Shown here piece after piece: positions 47,535 through 59,095 of a DNA stretch of 64,000 nt (positions are counted from its first letter, which is position 1; every line of letters starts with the position of its first letter). Made by a program: the position numbers and the translations under genes. Location: NCBI RefSeq assembly GCF_040412425.1, contig NC_089762.1, forward strand, positions 20,829,147-20,893,146, read 5' to 3'. The notes under the pieces were generated by a model. It ran no database searches. It saw only the letters and a list, made by a program, of their open reading frames with translations, and was not told the DNA's origin. The stretch comes from Macrobrachium rosenbergii. Taxonomy: Eukaryota > Arthropoda > Malacostraca > Decapoda > Palaemonidae.

Positions 47535-47766
47535 ACATCAAGTATCAGTACCCTAACCTAGTCCTAAGTCAAGAGAGTCTAATATACTGCCGCCTGCCTT
47601 ATACTACAGTAGTATATTACTAACCTATAATCACTGATCTGGATATCAGTCACTGCTCTGATTGCTCACAAAGTGTTTTTGGGAAAACACTTTAGAGCTG
47701 GTATAGAATATTAAATCTAATTTTAATAGGTAATTCAATAAACAAAACAATTGAAGAATTACTTAC

Positions 47767-47912
47767 TTCATCAAATTTGGAAGTGGGGAAAAGCTTAGCT
47801 CCCACTTCTGGAGGAGCTGGATCTGATGCAGGAATATAAACTTCCTCCATTATAGTATCACTTGATTTTTTGAAACCTTCAGGCAAAGAAATTTTCAATC
47901 CAGCTATGTACG
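47767..47912 (-). CDS. ASCC3: ASCC3 exon upstream of helicase cassette 1
   Basis: A 146-bp exon encoding (A)YIAGLKISLPEGFKKSSDT, IMEEVYIPASDPAPPEVGAK and LFPTSKFDE. Human ASCC3 has FIAGAKMILPEG, YEEVRIPYSEP and DLDEIG in the same order just before the helicase Q motif. The acceptor is TTATTCCCATAG before 47912 and the donor is GATGAA|GTAAGT after 47767. It enters with two bases completing a Gly/Ala-type codon (GCG) from the exon at 48059 and leaves in phase 0. The intron that separates it from 48059 is only 146 bp, the shortest here, while the next is 22.3 kb. Confidence 0.93.
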
Positions 47913-48058
47913 CTATGGGAATAAAAATGAACTGTTAATGCATGGCCTTACAAACTATTAAAAATACACTAAATTACCAAATATTACAAATCTGCTTTTA
48001 AATGAATGTCCCTCAATTTGACAACTGTATTCCACACATACTATTTCAATTCACGTAC

Positions 48059-48177
48059 CTGCACACTCCTTTACTTTGTTGTGAATATCAAAGACATATG
48101 GAAACTTTATTTCTGGAGCAGCTCGGGTTCTTCTTGGAAAGAGTGCAGCTTGTGAAGCTTCAATAAGTGCTGCTTCC
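48059..48177 (-). CDS. ASCC3: ASCC3 exon, N-terminal region
   Basis: A 119-bp exon encoding (R)EAALIEASQAALFPRRTRA, APEIKFPYVFDIHNKVKECA plus one base. It matches the human segment beginning REQALLNARS and passing through YPHVYDSQ. The acceptor is ACCATTCCAG before 48177 and the donor is GCAG|GTACGT after 48059. It enters by completing an Arg codon (AG|G) from the exon at 59643, 11.5 kb upstream, and leaves in phase 1. The segment precedes the helicase core and no catalytic motif is expected. Confidence 0.9.
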
Positions 48178-49900
48178 CTGGAATGGTGTGACAAAACAAT
48201 AAAATATAAACTTAAAAGCACCAAAACATAAAAGCCACATGATTCATGTTTAGGGAGCTGCATATATGTCTTCAATGTTAAAAATTTAACCCCTTCCCCT
48301 CAGTGTTATTTCCTTTAATTTTTTATTTTTGTTTGGGTGTTGTGAGAAAATTCTTGTTCTACAGTTTTTCTTTCATATTAAAGTTTTAATTTTCTTTTAA
48401 ATAATAGACACTGCATTCGTTATCTTTGCTGTTTCATATAATGTACATATAACGTACTTAATTTCCTTTTCTTTTACTTTCTTTTTTCTTCTCTTTAGTT
48501 TTTTGTTCAGTTTGTTGTGATAACTGAATAAACTGTACAGTACAGAGATTAGATACTATTGCTAAGCCCTTGTATCCTCTGGATAAGAATAGAGAAGCAT
48601 ACAGTATTCTGTTACTTTAATTTTTCTTATAAACAACAGATAACATCCCTCCATAGGAAGTTGTACAAAGTAAAGGAGTCTGCACAGGTCTGAAATCTGT
48701 CACTACAGACATCCAACAGATCGAAGTCATTGTTATCACTAAAGGCTGCCACTAACGTTCAGTTATACCTGCACAGTTGACCTGTGCAGGGACACCTGAA
48801 CATTAATGTGAACAATCTGCACAGATTTTTCTGCCTGCACAGGTGACCTGAACAAACAGTCCATCTCAATCAGTATGCCTCCATCGAAATGACCTGGCAC
48901 ACTTTAACGATAATGTAGGGAGGCCACTTTTTTGGCTCGGTTCACTTCCCATCCTAGGGTGGAGAGATGTTCCAGTTAGTAACAAAAGTGCTGAGCTTTA
49001 TTGAATTTAAAAGTGTTTATACCTAAATTAACGGCGTATCGCACTTGCTTGTTTTTGAAATTTTTCCATGGGAAGAATAATTGTGTATAATGAAGGCTTA
49101 AAGTGGCAGCATCATTCCTGAATGTCTTGAAGAGTTCACTTAAATATATATGAATGAGCCTTGTCTTGGGCAAGTAAAATCCACAGCCTATCATAACACA
49201 CTAAACCTATATATATTTATTCATGATTATAAACCATACAGTATATGCAAGTCAGTTTTTGAACGAGAAAAAATATTCAATGTAGCAAAGTAATGTAAAA
49301 CAAGAATAGGCCTATTTGCATCTCTTCAAGATTACACATCATTTATGTAATTCAATTTTAAAGTGAGAGCAAAATACAACTGAATATAGTAACCTCTATA
49401 TATATATAAAAATGTGTGTGTGCGTGTATGTGTGTACCTTCCAGCATAACATTGAGCAATTTCAGCCCAATTTGGAATCTGGAAAAGAATACTGTGGGGG
49501 GTAAGACATTACTAGCACCAAAGGGCACCAAAGGGGTGGGGGTGGCAAGGGCTTCCCTGAAACGGGGCTGGTTATGCCTGTATACTTAGTAACAAATAAA
49601 CTCTACAAGTTTCTCATACCTCATTTCGGTATACATATGACTTAATATCTGGAAAAGAATATTTTGGGGGTAAGACATCCCTGTCACCAAAGGAGGTGGG
49701 GGTGGGAAGGGAGTGACATGTAAAAATAACCAAAAGTGACAGATATTAGTCTCTAATCCATAGTTTTCAAGATCGCTGAGATGAATGGTGACACTCCCAA
49801 TACCCTTCAAGTCCAAGTTTAGCCCTGATAGAAGAAGAGGTTAAGAAGGGGTGAAAAATAGAATGACAAAAATGCAGGGCAATGTGACTGAAGCAGCTAT
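48178..49900. other. ASCC3 intron with a local duplication
   Basis: Largely unrecognised. At 49478-49560 and 49648-49720 there is a diverged direct repeat (ATCTGGAAAAGAATA, GGGGTAAGACAT, GGTGGGGGTGG). At 49430-49580 a short low-complexity TGTGTG/G-rich tract. No coding signal. Confidence 0.5.
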
Positions 49901-49902
49901 CT

Positions 49903-49903
<1 letters not shown>

Positions 49904-49997
<94 letters not shown>

Positions 49998-50045
49998 GCA
50001 CGGCAATGTGACTGAAGCAGCTATCTTAGAGAGAGAGAGAGAGAG
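49904..50045. repeat. (GA)n array with duplicated flank
   Basis: GA at 49904-49994 and again at 50029-50045. The 34-bp flank GGCAATGTGACTGAAGCAGC plus TATCTTAGAG precedes both arrays, showing duplication of array with flank. Confidence 0.95.
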
Positions 50046-50109
50046 TGTTACAAGGATCAGGATGTCTCAAAGACTTATTAGTCCACCCAAGGAGAGAGAA
50101 TGTGCTTAA

Positions 50110-52298
50110 CCCTTAAACGCCTGTTGGACGTAGCAAACGTCGACTAAAATTGTCTGTTGAATGCCGAGTGGACGTAGCAAACGTCAACTACAAAAAATTT
50201 CAACCTTCGGTCAACTTTGACTCGACCGAAATGGTCGAAAAACGCAATTGTAAGCTAAAACTCTTAATTCTAGTAATATTCAATCATGTACCTTCATTTT
50301 GCAACAAATTGGAAGTCTCTAGCACAATATTTCGATTTATGGTGAATTTTTGAAAAAACTTTTTCTTACGCATTTCATGTGATAACTTCGGCCGAAAATT
50401 TCATAAATTCTTTCGTCATTTTGTCGTAATTTTTGCACTGTTCTATATTAGCCGTTACATAAAGTTTTATATATGAAAATGTGCACAATTTCATGTACAA
50501 TACAACAGAAAATAACTCATGGTTGTAGCTTTTATCAGTTTTGAAATATTTTCATATAAATCACGATAACTGCCAAAATTTCAACCTTCGGTCAACTTTG
50601 ACTCGACCGAAATGGTAAAAAACACAATTGTAAGCTAAAACTCTTACAATCTAGTAATATTCAATCATTTACCTTCATTTTGCAACAAATTGGAAGTCTC
50701 TAGCACAATATTTCGATTTATGGTGAATTTTTGAAAAAACTTTTTTCCTTACGTCGGCGCCAGAAATTCTTTCAATCACGTTGTCGTAATGTTTGCACTG
50801 TTTTATATTAGTCGTTACATAAAGTTTTATATATGGAAATGTGTGCAATTTCATGTAGAATACAACAGAAAATAACTCATGGTTGTAGCTTTTATCAGTT
50901 TTGAAATATTTTCACATAAATCACGATAACTGCCAAAATTTCAACCTTCGGTCAACTTTAACTCGACTGAAATGGTAAAAACGCAATTATAAGCTAAAAC
51001 TCTTACATTCTAGTAATATTCAATCATGTACCTTCATTTTGCAACAAACTGGAAGTCTCTAGCACAATATTTTGATTTATGGTGAATTTCTGAGAAAAAA
51101 ATTTTTTCCTTACGTCTGCGCGCAGTAACTCGGCCGAACATCTCAGAAATTCTTTCGTTATGTTGTCGTAATGTTTGCATCATTTTACATTAGTCGTTAC
51201 ATAAACTTTTATATATGAAAATGTGTGCAATTTCATGTAGAATACAACAGAAATTAGCTCATGGTTGTAGCTTTAATCAGTTTTGAAATATTTTCACATA
51301 AATCACGATAACTGCCAAAATTTCAACCTTCAGTCAACTTTAACTCGACCGAAATGGTAAAAAAACGCAATTGTAAGCTAAAACTCTTACATTCTAGTAA
51401 TATTCAATCGTTTACCTTCATTTTGCAATAAATTGGAAGTCTCTAGCACAATATTTCGATTTATGGTGAATTTTTGAAAAAAACATTTTCCTTATGTCTG
51501 CGCAGTAACTCGGCCGAACATCTCAGAAATTCTTTCGTCTCGTTGTCGTAATATTTGCACCGTTTTATATTAGTCGTTACATAAAATTTTATATATGAAA
51601 ATGTGTGCAATTTCATTTACAATACAACAAAAAATAACTCATGGTTGTAGCTTTTATCAGTTTTGAAATATTTTCATATTAATCATGATAAATAGAAAAA
51701 ATTCAACTTTTGGTCAACTTTAACTCGACCGAAATGGTCGAAAACTGCAATTGTAAGCTAAAACACTTACAGTCTAGTAATATTCAATCAATTACCTTCA
51801 TTTTTCAACAAATGGGAAGTCTCTAGCACAATATTTCGATTTATGGTGAATTTTTGAAAAAAAAAAATTTTTTACGTCCCATGGCGTTTAATTCATGCAT
51901 CATTTTGTGATAATATTTTCTCTGTGTTGCTTTGATCGTTTTAAAATTTGTTATATACCAAAATCATCGCAATTTAGTGTACAATACAACTAAAAAAATT
52001 AACTCATTAGCTTTAACCGTTTTTGCTTACAGCGATTTGTATACAATTATATAAGAGTTTTTTTTCGCTGTCATATATTCCAATATTTATATATGATAAT
52101 GATATTTTTTCATTTCTGATGGTTGCATACTAAACTTTAGGCAATGACAAAAAAATGAGCCAAAAATGAACTCTTAATCTTAAAAACCAAGCGTGCTGAT
52201 TTTTTGAAAAAAACTTTTTTTCCGCTTCGGCGCTAACTCACCGAATGCCGCCGGCATACGGGAGACGTTTTTGTAAATAGGGCTTCAGCGTTAAAGGG
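50110..52298 (-). mobile_element. Non-autonomous piggyBac-like element B (2189 bp)
   Basis: Flanked by TTAA at 50106-50109 and 52299-52302. The left terminus is CCCTTAAACGCCTGTTGGAC and the right terminus is CTTCAGCGTTAAAGGG. The interior repeats the ~380-bp units of the element at 21563-24124 but inverted (landmark CAACCTTCGGTCAACTTTGA near 50200, 50582, 50942, 51325 and 51703). The non-repetitive right end (51880-52290) corresponds to the left end of element A. No coding capacity. Two insertions in the same gene in opposite orientation indicate a mobile family rather than a fixed satellite. Confidence 0.78.
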
Positions 52299-52302
52299 TT
52301 AA

Positions 52303-53057
52303 AGAACAAAATATATTCCAGTTGAAAAATGAGAAAAAGACCCATTAAATGAAACTTGCTTCCATTCTTTCATGTTATATAATGTACATATTTTTACTTG
52401 TGAACAACTTACACAACACTGCTCTTGCTATCATCTTATGCAAAAACGTGCATATAACATGACGAAAGTAGAAATAAATTTCAACTAACAGGTCTTATTC
52501 TACTGTTACTATCATTGTTATAATTTAATAATGTAATGATTTGCCCTCAAATGATAAGTTTGAAATAGTAAAAAAAAAAAAAAAAAAAAAGTTGGGTACC
52601 TAGGTAAGAAAAGACCAAGGCAAATGGATAAAAGGTAAATTTTATTATTATTATTCAGAAGCTGAAAGTTATTCATACGGAACAAGACCGCAGGGGCCAC
52701 TGACTTAGAAAAAGTAAAGAACCTGGGACAGCCTTTTGCCCGATCACAGAATGCCACATACGGCGCACTGTAAATGGTACCCCCTACGTGGACTTAGGGG
52801 GGAACATCTCTCATTCTAAGTCAGCGGGTTTGTGATCTTTCCGTGTGAATGGTTATCACTTTAAACCGGTGTATATGGCAATAGTTTGTATTTATGAGTT
52901 ATATTTCTGAAGATATTGTTTTATAAATTTGTGACATCTTAAACTCAAGGCAAATTTCATCATGACCAGGCTCATAAGTAGTTTAAGTGAAATACAGCTG
53001 GCTACCTAGGCAATGGCCCTTCCTCCATGAAGATGAAATAGTTATCACATAAAAAAA
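52303..53057. other. ASCC3 intron, nothing recognised
   Basis: Contains an A20 run near 52571. No coding or known repeat signal. Confidence 0.5.
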
Positions 53058-53455
53058 AGGTTTTGATGCAAGATTTTTGGTAGCCACTATGAGTCTTCGA
53101 AGGAGTTGCACTCTCATGGTCACCCTAGGGCTCCATAAGGCAGACAACCAATCTCAACGAATTCTCTTATCGTTGGTCTCAGCCAGAATAGTGCTTCTTG
53201 GCACAGTGATAGAATGTATGGGGCTCGGAACAAGAGGTCTTTATCTCCTGTACACAGCGACTACCCGAGTTTTCCATTCATCCTACTCGCACAGATTGAC
53301 AAAAGCGTGTATGACAGCTATTTTCCTCATTACATGCCAGGTCTGTGCAAGACAAATGTTCACTCCACTCCCATCCCCTTTCATCAAGAAAAGTGGGTTG
53401 GTTTCAGGACTCAGAGCAGCTACCAAAAACAAGTTTTTCCTATGTCAAAACCTGT
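53058..53455. repeat. Short inverted-repeat element related to DIRS-type ends
   Basis: The ends AGGTTTTGATGCAAGATTTT and its diverged inverse near 53415-53455 (AACAAGTTTTTCCTATGTCA) flank ~300 bp. TTTTTCCTATGTCAAAACC resembles the DIRS copy 3 edge TTTTTCCTTTGTCAAAATCC. GGGCTCCATAAGGCAGAC matches the 18-kb palindrome arms. Probably a solo terminal repeat plus junction of a DIRS family. Confidence 0.55.
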
Positions 53456-53564
53456 TTTTTGATGGCATAGTCACTGTTTGTCCTTAAAGGAGCTTAAAAA
53501 GAGATTGACAGGTGATGAAATGGCTGAGCTCCTAATAAATATATCCCAACAACCCAGGTAAATT

Positions 53565-54010
53565 TTTGGTCTGAAGTATAGTCACAGGTTATCAACCGTT
53601 CTCTTTATTCCACATATCAATTAGGGATTGGCAATATAAAACAGGAAACAACAGAGGAATCTATAAAAGTATTATCCTTTGCAGTTCTAAGGTGACTTAA
53701 CTACTTATGTCGGGTCTGGCTGAGGGGTTATTGCACCTTCCCCAGCAATGTCTCAGCATGACCACTACTCTCATGGCAAGTGTTTCAGGAATTTTTGATC
53801 CAGGGTAAAATCAAAGATTATCAGCTGTTTTCTTTATTCCAGATACCCATTAGGGTTTGGCAATAAAGAGCAGGAAACAAAACACAAACCTATTCTGTAT
53901 ATGTATTATTCCTTGTGGTTCTAGGTGACTTACCTAACAATTTTGGGTCTGGCTGCAGGATTATTGTGCCTTCCCCAGTTCTGGAATGTTGTCTATGTAT
54001 GCCATGATTG
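53565..54010. repeat. Tandem duplication of a ~235-bp unit
   Basis: Shared order in both copies: GATTATCA/GGTTATCA, TCTTTATTCCA, TTAGGG.TTGGCAATA, GCAGGAAACA, GTGACTTA, GGGTCTGGCTG and TTCCCCAG. Starts are near 53575 and 53812. Confidence 0.8.
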
Positions 54011-54052
54011 TTGTAATGTAATAGCAAGACACTTGACCTCAATATATATATA

Positions 54053-54277
54053 CAGGCAGTCCATGCTTACCGGCGGCATCGGTTGCCGGTGATCCGGTTT
54101 TACAGTGCTTGTCTAGCAACGCTGTTAACTGGATTTTCGGTGCCGATCTCTGGTTAGCAGCACCGATATCTGGTTAACGGCACTGTTAAGCAGGTTGTTA
54201 GTACTATTAATGCTGATTTTCGGTTAGTGGTGCTTGGCCAGGAACAGAACCCCTGCTGTTAACTGGGGGCTGCCTAC
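54053..54277. mobile_element. TA-flanked MITE, CAGGCAGTCC family
   Basis: The left end after TA is CAGGCAGTCCATGCTTACCG and the right end GGGGGCTGCCT is degenerate. Same family as 61190-61404 and related to 56498-56831. The interior is rich in GGTTA/CGGT phrases. No coding capacity. Confidence 0.7.
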
Positions 54278-55196
54278 AGTACAGTCATACCCTGAACTTA
54301 TGCAAGGTTAGGTTCCCGACCCCCTCACGCAAGGTGCATTTCCGCGTAAGTTTGGCACAGTCTCTAAAAATGCTAATAAATGCTTATTTCTAGAGTTTAA
54401 ACACTAAATATGACCCTAATCATGCTCCCAAAGTATTAAACTAACTTTTAAATAAAAGGATTCTCTCTCTCTCTCTCTTTCCTGTGTGTGTCCGTAATAA
54501 TTCATAAAAAATTTCACTCTCTTAAGTAAGGACAACTCTTATCTCTCTCTCTCTCGTTCGTAGTTAGTGCAACCTATGTATTGCTGTTTCTCTGTACATC
54601 TTTACCTGAACAGCAGATAATTTTAAATTGACACAATTTTATCTGTACCATCTACGAACTGTAAATGAGGCGTTCTAGAATGGGGCATAGAACACTTCAG
54701 AACAAAGAGAAAGAGACAGAATAAAGAAGTTTTTAAAAACGAGGTTGAGAAGACTTCTAAAAACAGATCGGTAGAATGGGGAGAGTGAAATAGCATATGT
54801 AATCTTTGCACTCTTATATTTTTATGTCAACTATTTATTTCTTTTTTTAAGGGTAATGTATCAAGCTAACTTTTAAACGAAATTATAGTAACTTTAAATG
54901 AAACCACCCTTAAAAAAAGAAATAAATGGTTGATGTAAAAATATGGTCGATGTAAAAATATAAGTGTTAAGATTATGTATACTATTTCTCTCTCTTCCCA
55001 TTCCACCAATCTATTTTTAGAAGTCTTCTCAACCTCATTTTTACAAACTTTATTCTGTCTCTTTCTCTTTGTTCTGAAATGCTCTGTCTCTATGTTTTAG
55101 AACGGCGCATTTACAGTTCAGAGATGGCACAGGTAAAATTAGATCAATTTAAAACTATCCATTGCACAGGTAAAGACGTACAGAGAAACAGTAATA

Positions 55197-55538
55197 CAGT
55201 AAACACCCCGTATCCGCAGGGGATGCATAACACACCCCCCCAGCGAATAGCTAAAATCCGTGAATACTTAAAACCCCTCTAAAAACACTTAGAACTGCCT
55301 ATTTTTATAGTTTAACACAAGAAAAAACTCTACAAATCCTTATACCTGAGTATTCTGATAGTTTTGATACAAAAAGTGCATCTAGTCATGAAAATGACAT
55401 GAAAATACAGTAATTAGTGAATATTTCTCACTAAAAAATACCGTGAATGGGCGAATTTTCCACGAATAATGGGTAGATACGCTCCAAAGAGAAATTCATG
55501 AATACGTGAGTCCGCGAGTCGTGAGAATGCAAATACTG
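55197..55538. mobile_element. Nested 342-bp Tigger-like MITE
   Basis: CAGTAAACACCCCGTATCCG at the left and a degenerate ...AAATACTG at the right, each next to TA. Shares GCGAATAGCTAAAATCCG and TACTTAAAACCCCTCTAAAA with the ends of the Tigger-like nest at 4573-9885. It interrupts the larger transposon, so it is younger. Confidence 0.75.
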
Positions 55539-55552
55539 TACGTAGGTTGCAC

Positions 55553-55554
<2 letters not shown>

Positions 55555-55603
<49 letters not shown>

Positions 55604-55662
55604 AAGAATTGTCCTTACTTAAGAGAGGGGAATTTTTTATGAATTATTATGGACACACACAC

Positions 55663-55703
<41 letters not shown>
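55555..55703. repeat. Two (GA)n arrays
   Basis: Pure GA at 55555-55601 and 55667-55703 with a spacer containing TTGTCCTTACTTAAGAGAG. Confidence 0.97.
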
Positions 55704-55705
<2 letters not shown>

Positions 55706-55983
55706 CCTTTGACTCACTAATCAGCAACACTCCCCCTTCTTGTCATATTAAATCGACATATTACTATCATTATTATTGTTATTTTTTTTCTCTATCACAG
55801 TCATCCTATTCGACTGAATGGTTTTTACAGTCAAGTAGACTGAGGAAATTATGGTAAAGATCCTTTACCAAGGAATCAACACCGAGGAGAGCGGTCACCC
55901 ATCCAACTACTGACCAGGCCAAATGTTGCTTAACCAGTCCATCGATGAGCTGAACCACTCTGCCAAATTGCCCATTTATTTAG

Positions 55984-55984
<1 letters not shown>

Positions 55985-56036
<52 letters not shown>

Positions 56037-56040
56037 ATCT
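55985..56040. repeat. (ATT)n array
   Basis: ATT/TTA trinucleotide run inside the TA-flanked transposon. Confidence 0.95.
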
Positions 56041-56142
56041 TATTAATATTTGAAAATTAGTGCTTATCATTAGGTAAAAATTTATTTATCATACAAAACA
56101 AATAAACATATACATGTACCATAAAAATTCTCTCATTTTAGT

Positions 56143-56144
<2 letters not shown>

Positions 56145-56185
<41 letters not shown>
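56145..56185. repeat. (GA)n array, 41 bp
   Basis: Pure GA run with the same flanks as 44827-44896. Confidence 0.97.
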
Positions 56186-56189
<4 letters not shown>

Positions 56190-56497
56190 ATTATTATTTT
56201 TATTACCTAATGTTATTTAATTTACACATAAAAGCTTAAAAACTTATAATTTACATAAAAAATTACACAAACACTTTTGCAGGGTTTCTCAGTATTTGCA
56301 AATGTTCACATGTCTGTGAAAAACTCGTGTATGACAATTAGTTAGGTTCCAATGAAAAGTTGGTGTCTGTGAATTCGCGCAACTCGAATTGTGCAAGTTC
56401 GGGGTATTACTGTAATAAAATGTAAAACTGTAGCACAGATTTCAACGGGGTTCTAAGCAGAGAAGTAATCTAACCACATTTTCCATATGCACTGGTA

Positions 56498-56831
56498 CAG
56501 GTAGTCCCTGGATTACGCTGACACGCCTTATGTCACTCTTCAAATATATTCATCAAAAATTATTTCCCAGGTTACAGCGCTTGTGCCAGGTTTACGGCAA
56601 CAGTCCAACAGAAGACTGGAACTTTAATGTGGCTCCAAAACAGGAGAACGGTCAAAATTTGGAGGTATTTTGAAAAAAAGCTCAATCAAAATGCATGTTA
56701 CATCATTTTCAAGACACCCAAAGGATTAAAAGTAAGGTTTTCTTACGATTTTCGACGTCTTGGGTTATGCCATTTAAGGCTTACGTTGCAGCATAGGAAT
56801 GGAACCTCTGATGTAACCCAGGGACTGCTAG
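56498..56831. mobile_element. TA-flanked 334-bp MITE
   Basis: CAGGTAGTCCCTGGATTACG at the left and TGTAACCCAGGGACTGCTAG at the right, inverted and each flanked by TA. The termini resemble those at 54053 and 61190. No coding capacity. Confidence 0.8.
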
Positions 56832-56889
56832 TATTTTGGACTGATGAAGTCCACAGTTTTTGCACTAGGTACTTAGCAATGATAGGTAA

Positions 56890-58110
56890 ATAATCTTCAC
56901 AGTACACTAGATCTAACAAAATCCACAAATGAAGGAGGGTGCTTAGATGACTTTCCCTCCTCTTGTCTGGGAAAGAACTGTGGATGGTAATGGAATCTAT
57001 CCTCTCACCCATTGTTGAAGAAATAAGGAACCAATGACTGTTTGGCTAATTCAGGGCCACTAAGTAAGTGATTCTATTGAAAGCTAGTAGACTGTTCAAA
57101 GTCTTTGAAATCTGGGATAATGGAGGAAAGAGGTATACTGTCCTCCATTTGTTCCAGTCTTGAAGGAATGCATCTCTTGCTATTGCCTGAAAGTCCATAT
57201 TCAGACACACACACTGGAACTTGATGGTTCTCACATGAGGCAAACAGATCCACTTCTGGATGTGAAAACATTTTGGCAATTACTGACTAGAGTAGGGCTG
57301 AACGTGAGCCCAGCCTCTTGATATGACATTGAAGTCATATTGTCTAGGACCTACAAAATGTGTGTCTCGTTTGGAGTTTTAATGTTCTGAAATGGAATGA
57401 CAGCCAACATCTCCAGGAAGCTGTTATGATACTCCCTCAGAAAAGGTGACTATCGTTCTGCTACCTGACAATCCTCCCAATAGCCTCCTCAACCTGTCTG
57501 TATGTATTATCACTCATACAGGTGGTAGAGTCAGGTCAATCTCTTTTGTAAAACTCTCTTCCAGGTCCACAGACAGAGTATCTTTCCAATCTCAGATGAA
57601 GGTGCTCACAAACCCTTTACCTGGCATTTCAGAGCCAGACTGCTTACATCCTACAGTCACAACCTCAGGATTTGAACTACAATACTACAGATGCAAATGG
57701 TAACAGGCCCTGATTTTATTCTAACTGTCATCTGAAAAGCTTGGCTGTGCTGTCATCTGAAAAGCTGGGCTGTGCAAAGAATCTTCTCAGGTCCTTCCTA
57801 ATTCTGGTTTGAGTGCTCTTGGGAAGAGACAACTGGCTGGAAAGAATATCCCAAAAGAGTCTGCGCCTCAGAAAACATCTGCCAAATGTAAGGTGTTCAT
57901 ATTTATTAGGAAACCTTTTTACTGGAGTCTGTTGACTACCACTCTCAGGTTTCATCAGCACTTTTATCTGGTGGCTCCCCAGATCAGCCAATCATCTAGG
58001 TAGGCCACCAAATAAATTCCTTCTTTCCAGAGCTCTCGGACAACTATTGCTACTAAATCTGTGAAGATTATTGAGGCCAAAGTTTAACCTGAAAGTCCTG
58101 ACTTTGCATC
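56890..58110 (-). pseudogene. DIRS RT/RNase H relic (copy 4)
   Basis: On the minus strand, near 58060-57985, IFTDLVAIVVRELWKEG and IYLVAYLDDWLI carry the RT catalytic Asp pair. Degraded RT thumb/connection sequence follows to 57728. Near 57270-57040 come the RNase H tail pieces HPEVDLFASCENHQVPVCVS and DWNKWRTVYLFPPLSQI, then YLVALN, a TAG where Trp is expected, and PNSHWFLISS. These match DIRS copy 3 (AAYLDDWII, VDLFATESNHKLPCY, RIYLFPPINLL, LVAPNWPKSNWFPLL). Many shifts and stops make this the oldest DIRS copy here; no termini were found directly at its edges. Confidence 0.75.
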
Positions 58111-58114
58111 TATA

Positions 58115-58870
58115 CAGTAATAACTCCATCTTACACACTTCGAACTGCAGGAATTCACAGACGCGCAAACTTTTCATTGGAACCTAATTGGCATACGCAA
58201 TATTTTCACAGACAAGCGACACTTGCAAAATCCTTGAGAAAACCCTGAAGAAGTGGTTATGTTTAATTTTTGAAATAATTTATAAGTTTTCATGATTTTA
58301 TGTGTAAAGTTGGTATGACAAATTTGTAATGTTTTTATTTTTGTACATAAATACTGTATGATACTTTACAAAATCAATCAAAATCACAAAACAGCTGCCG
58401 ATGTAAACATCTCTCTCTCTCTCTCTCTCTCTCGTACTTTAATATCTGCTTTGACTATGAGTTGTATTTTTGTTCTCCCTCTCTCTCTCTGAGATGAGAT
58501 AGATTTTTTATGCATATGTAACACGTATGTTTATTTGTTTTGTAAACTGTAGTTTTATAAATAAAAGTGAAGTTACTTTGTTATTAATTTTTCATATTTC
58601 CCATGCTATAATTACAACTTTTTGCATTTATTTAGTAAATTATTTAAAATTTTAAAAGAACAAAATAGATTACAAGTCTTTTCTCCGAGGATTGGAGAGA
58701 GGGGGTGTAACCTAAACTGTCAATTATCTTTACATGTTGACATACTGACCGTGAAGGGTATACAGTGTTGCCCACTAGTGGTAGGAAGGATACTGAAAAA
58801 TCTCTCTCTCTTGCTCTTTCCTTCAAAATTCATGAATTTCCATCTTATGATATCTAACGAACGTAAGAAT
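58115..58870. mobile_element. Partial TA-flanked transposon, inverse orientation
   Basis: Begins after TA with CAGTAATAACTCCATCTTAC and follows the inverse of the right end at 56290-56412 (AACTTTTCATTGGAACCTAA, TTCACAGACA). The inner boundary is uncertain; the sequence fades near 58870. Confidence 0.6.
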
Positions 58871-58889
58871 AACTTCTCTCTCTCTCGAA

Positions 58890-59095
58890 ATGTTGCAGAG
58901 ACAGGAGAAAGAGCCCTCTTGTTCTGAGTTCTTTATATTCTATTACTGTGCCAACAAGCGCTATTCTGGTTGTTAGCACTATTCTGTAAGAGACCAACTC
59001 TAAGAGAATTCTTTGAAATTGGTTGGTCTGTCTTATGAAGCCCAGGGGGGACCATGAGAGTGGTACTTCTGTGAGGACCAATAGCATCTACACTA
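58890..59095. repeat. Solo DIRS-type terminal fragment
   Basis: Inverse match to 53090-53240: GAGCCCTCTTGTTCTGAG, GAATTCTTTGAAATTGGTTG, GTCTGTCTTATGAAGCCC and GACCATGAGAGTG. Also shares GTCTGTCTTATG.AGCCC with the 18-kb palindrome. Confidence 0.55.

Larger units (their letters stand above)
54282..56412. mobile_element. TA-flanked transposon, second copy, with nested MITE
   Basis: CAGTCATACCCTGAACTTAT at the left and AAGTTCGGGGTATTACTG at the right, both next to TA. About 54460-54880 is an inverted copy of about 54890-55660 (for example CTTCTAAAAACAGATCGGT and ATCTATTTTTAGAAGTCTTC). GA arrays at 55555-55601, 55667-55703 and 56145-56185 lie at positions matching those of the split copy at 34603-45112. 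Confidence 0.8.
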
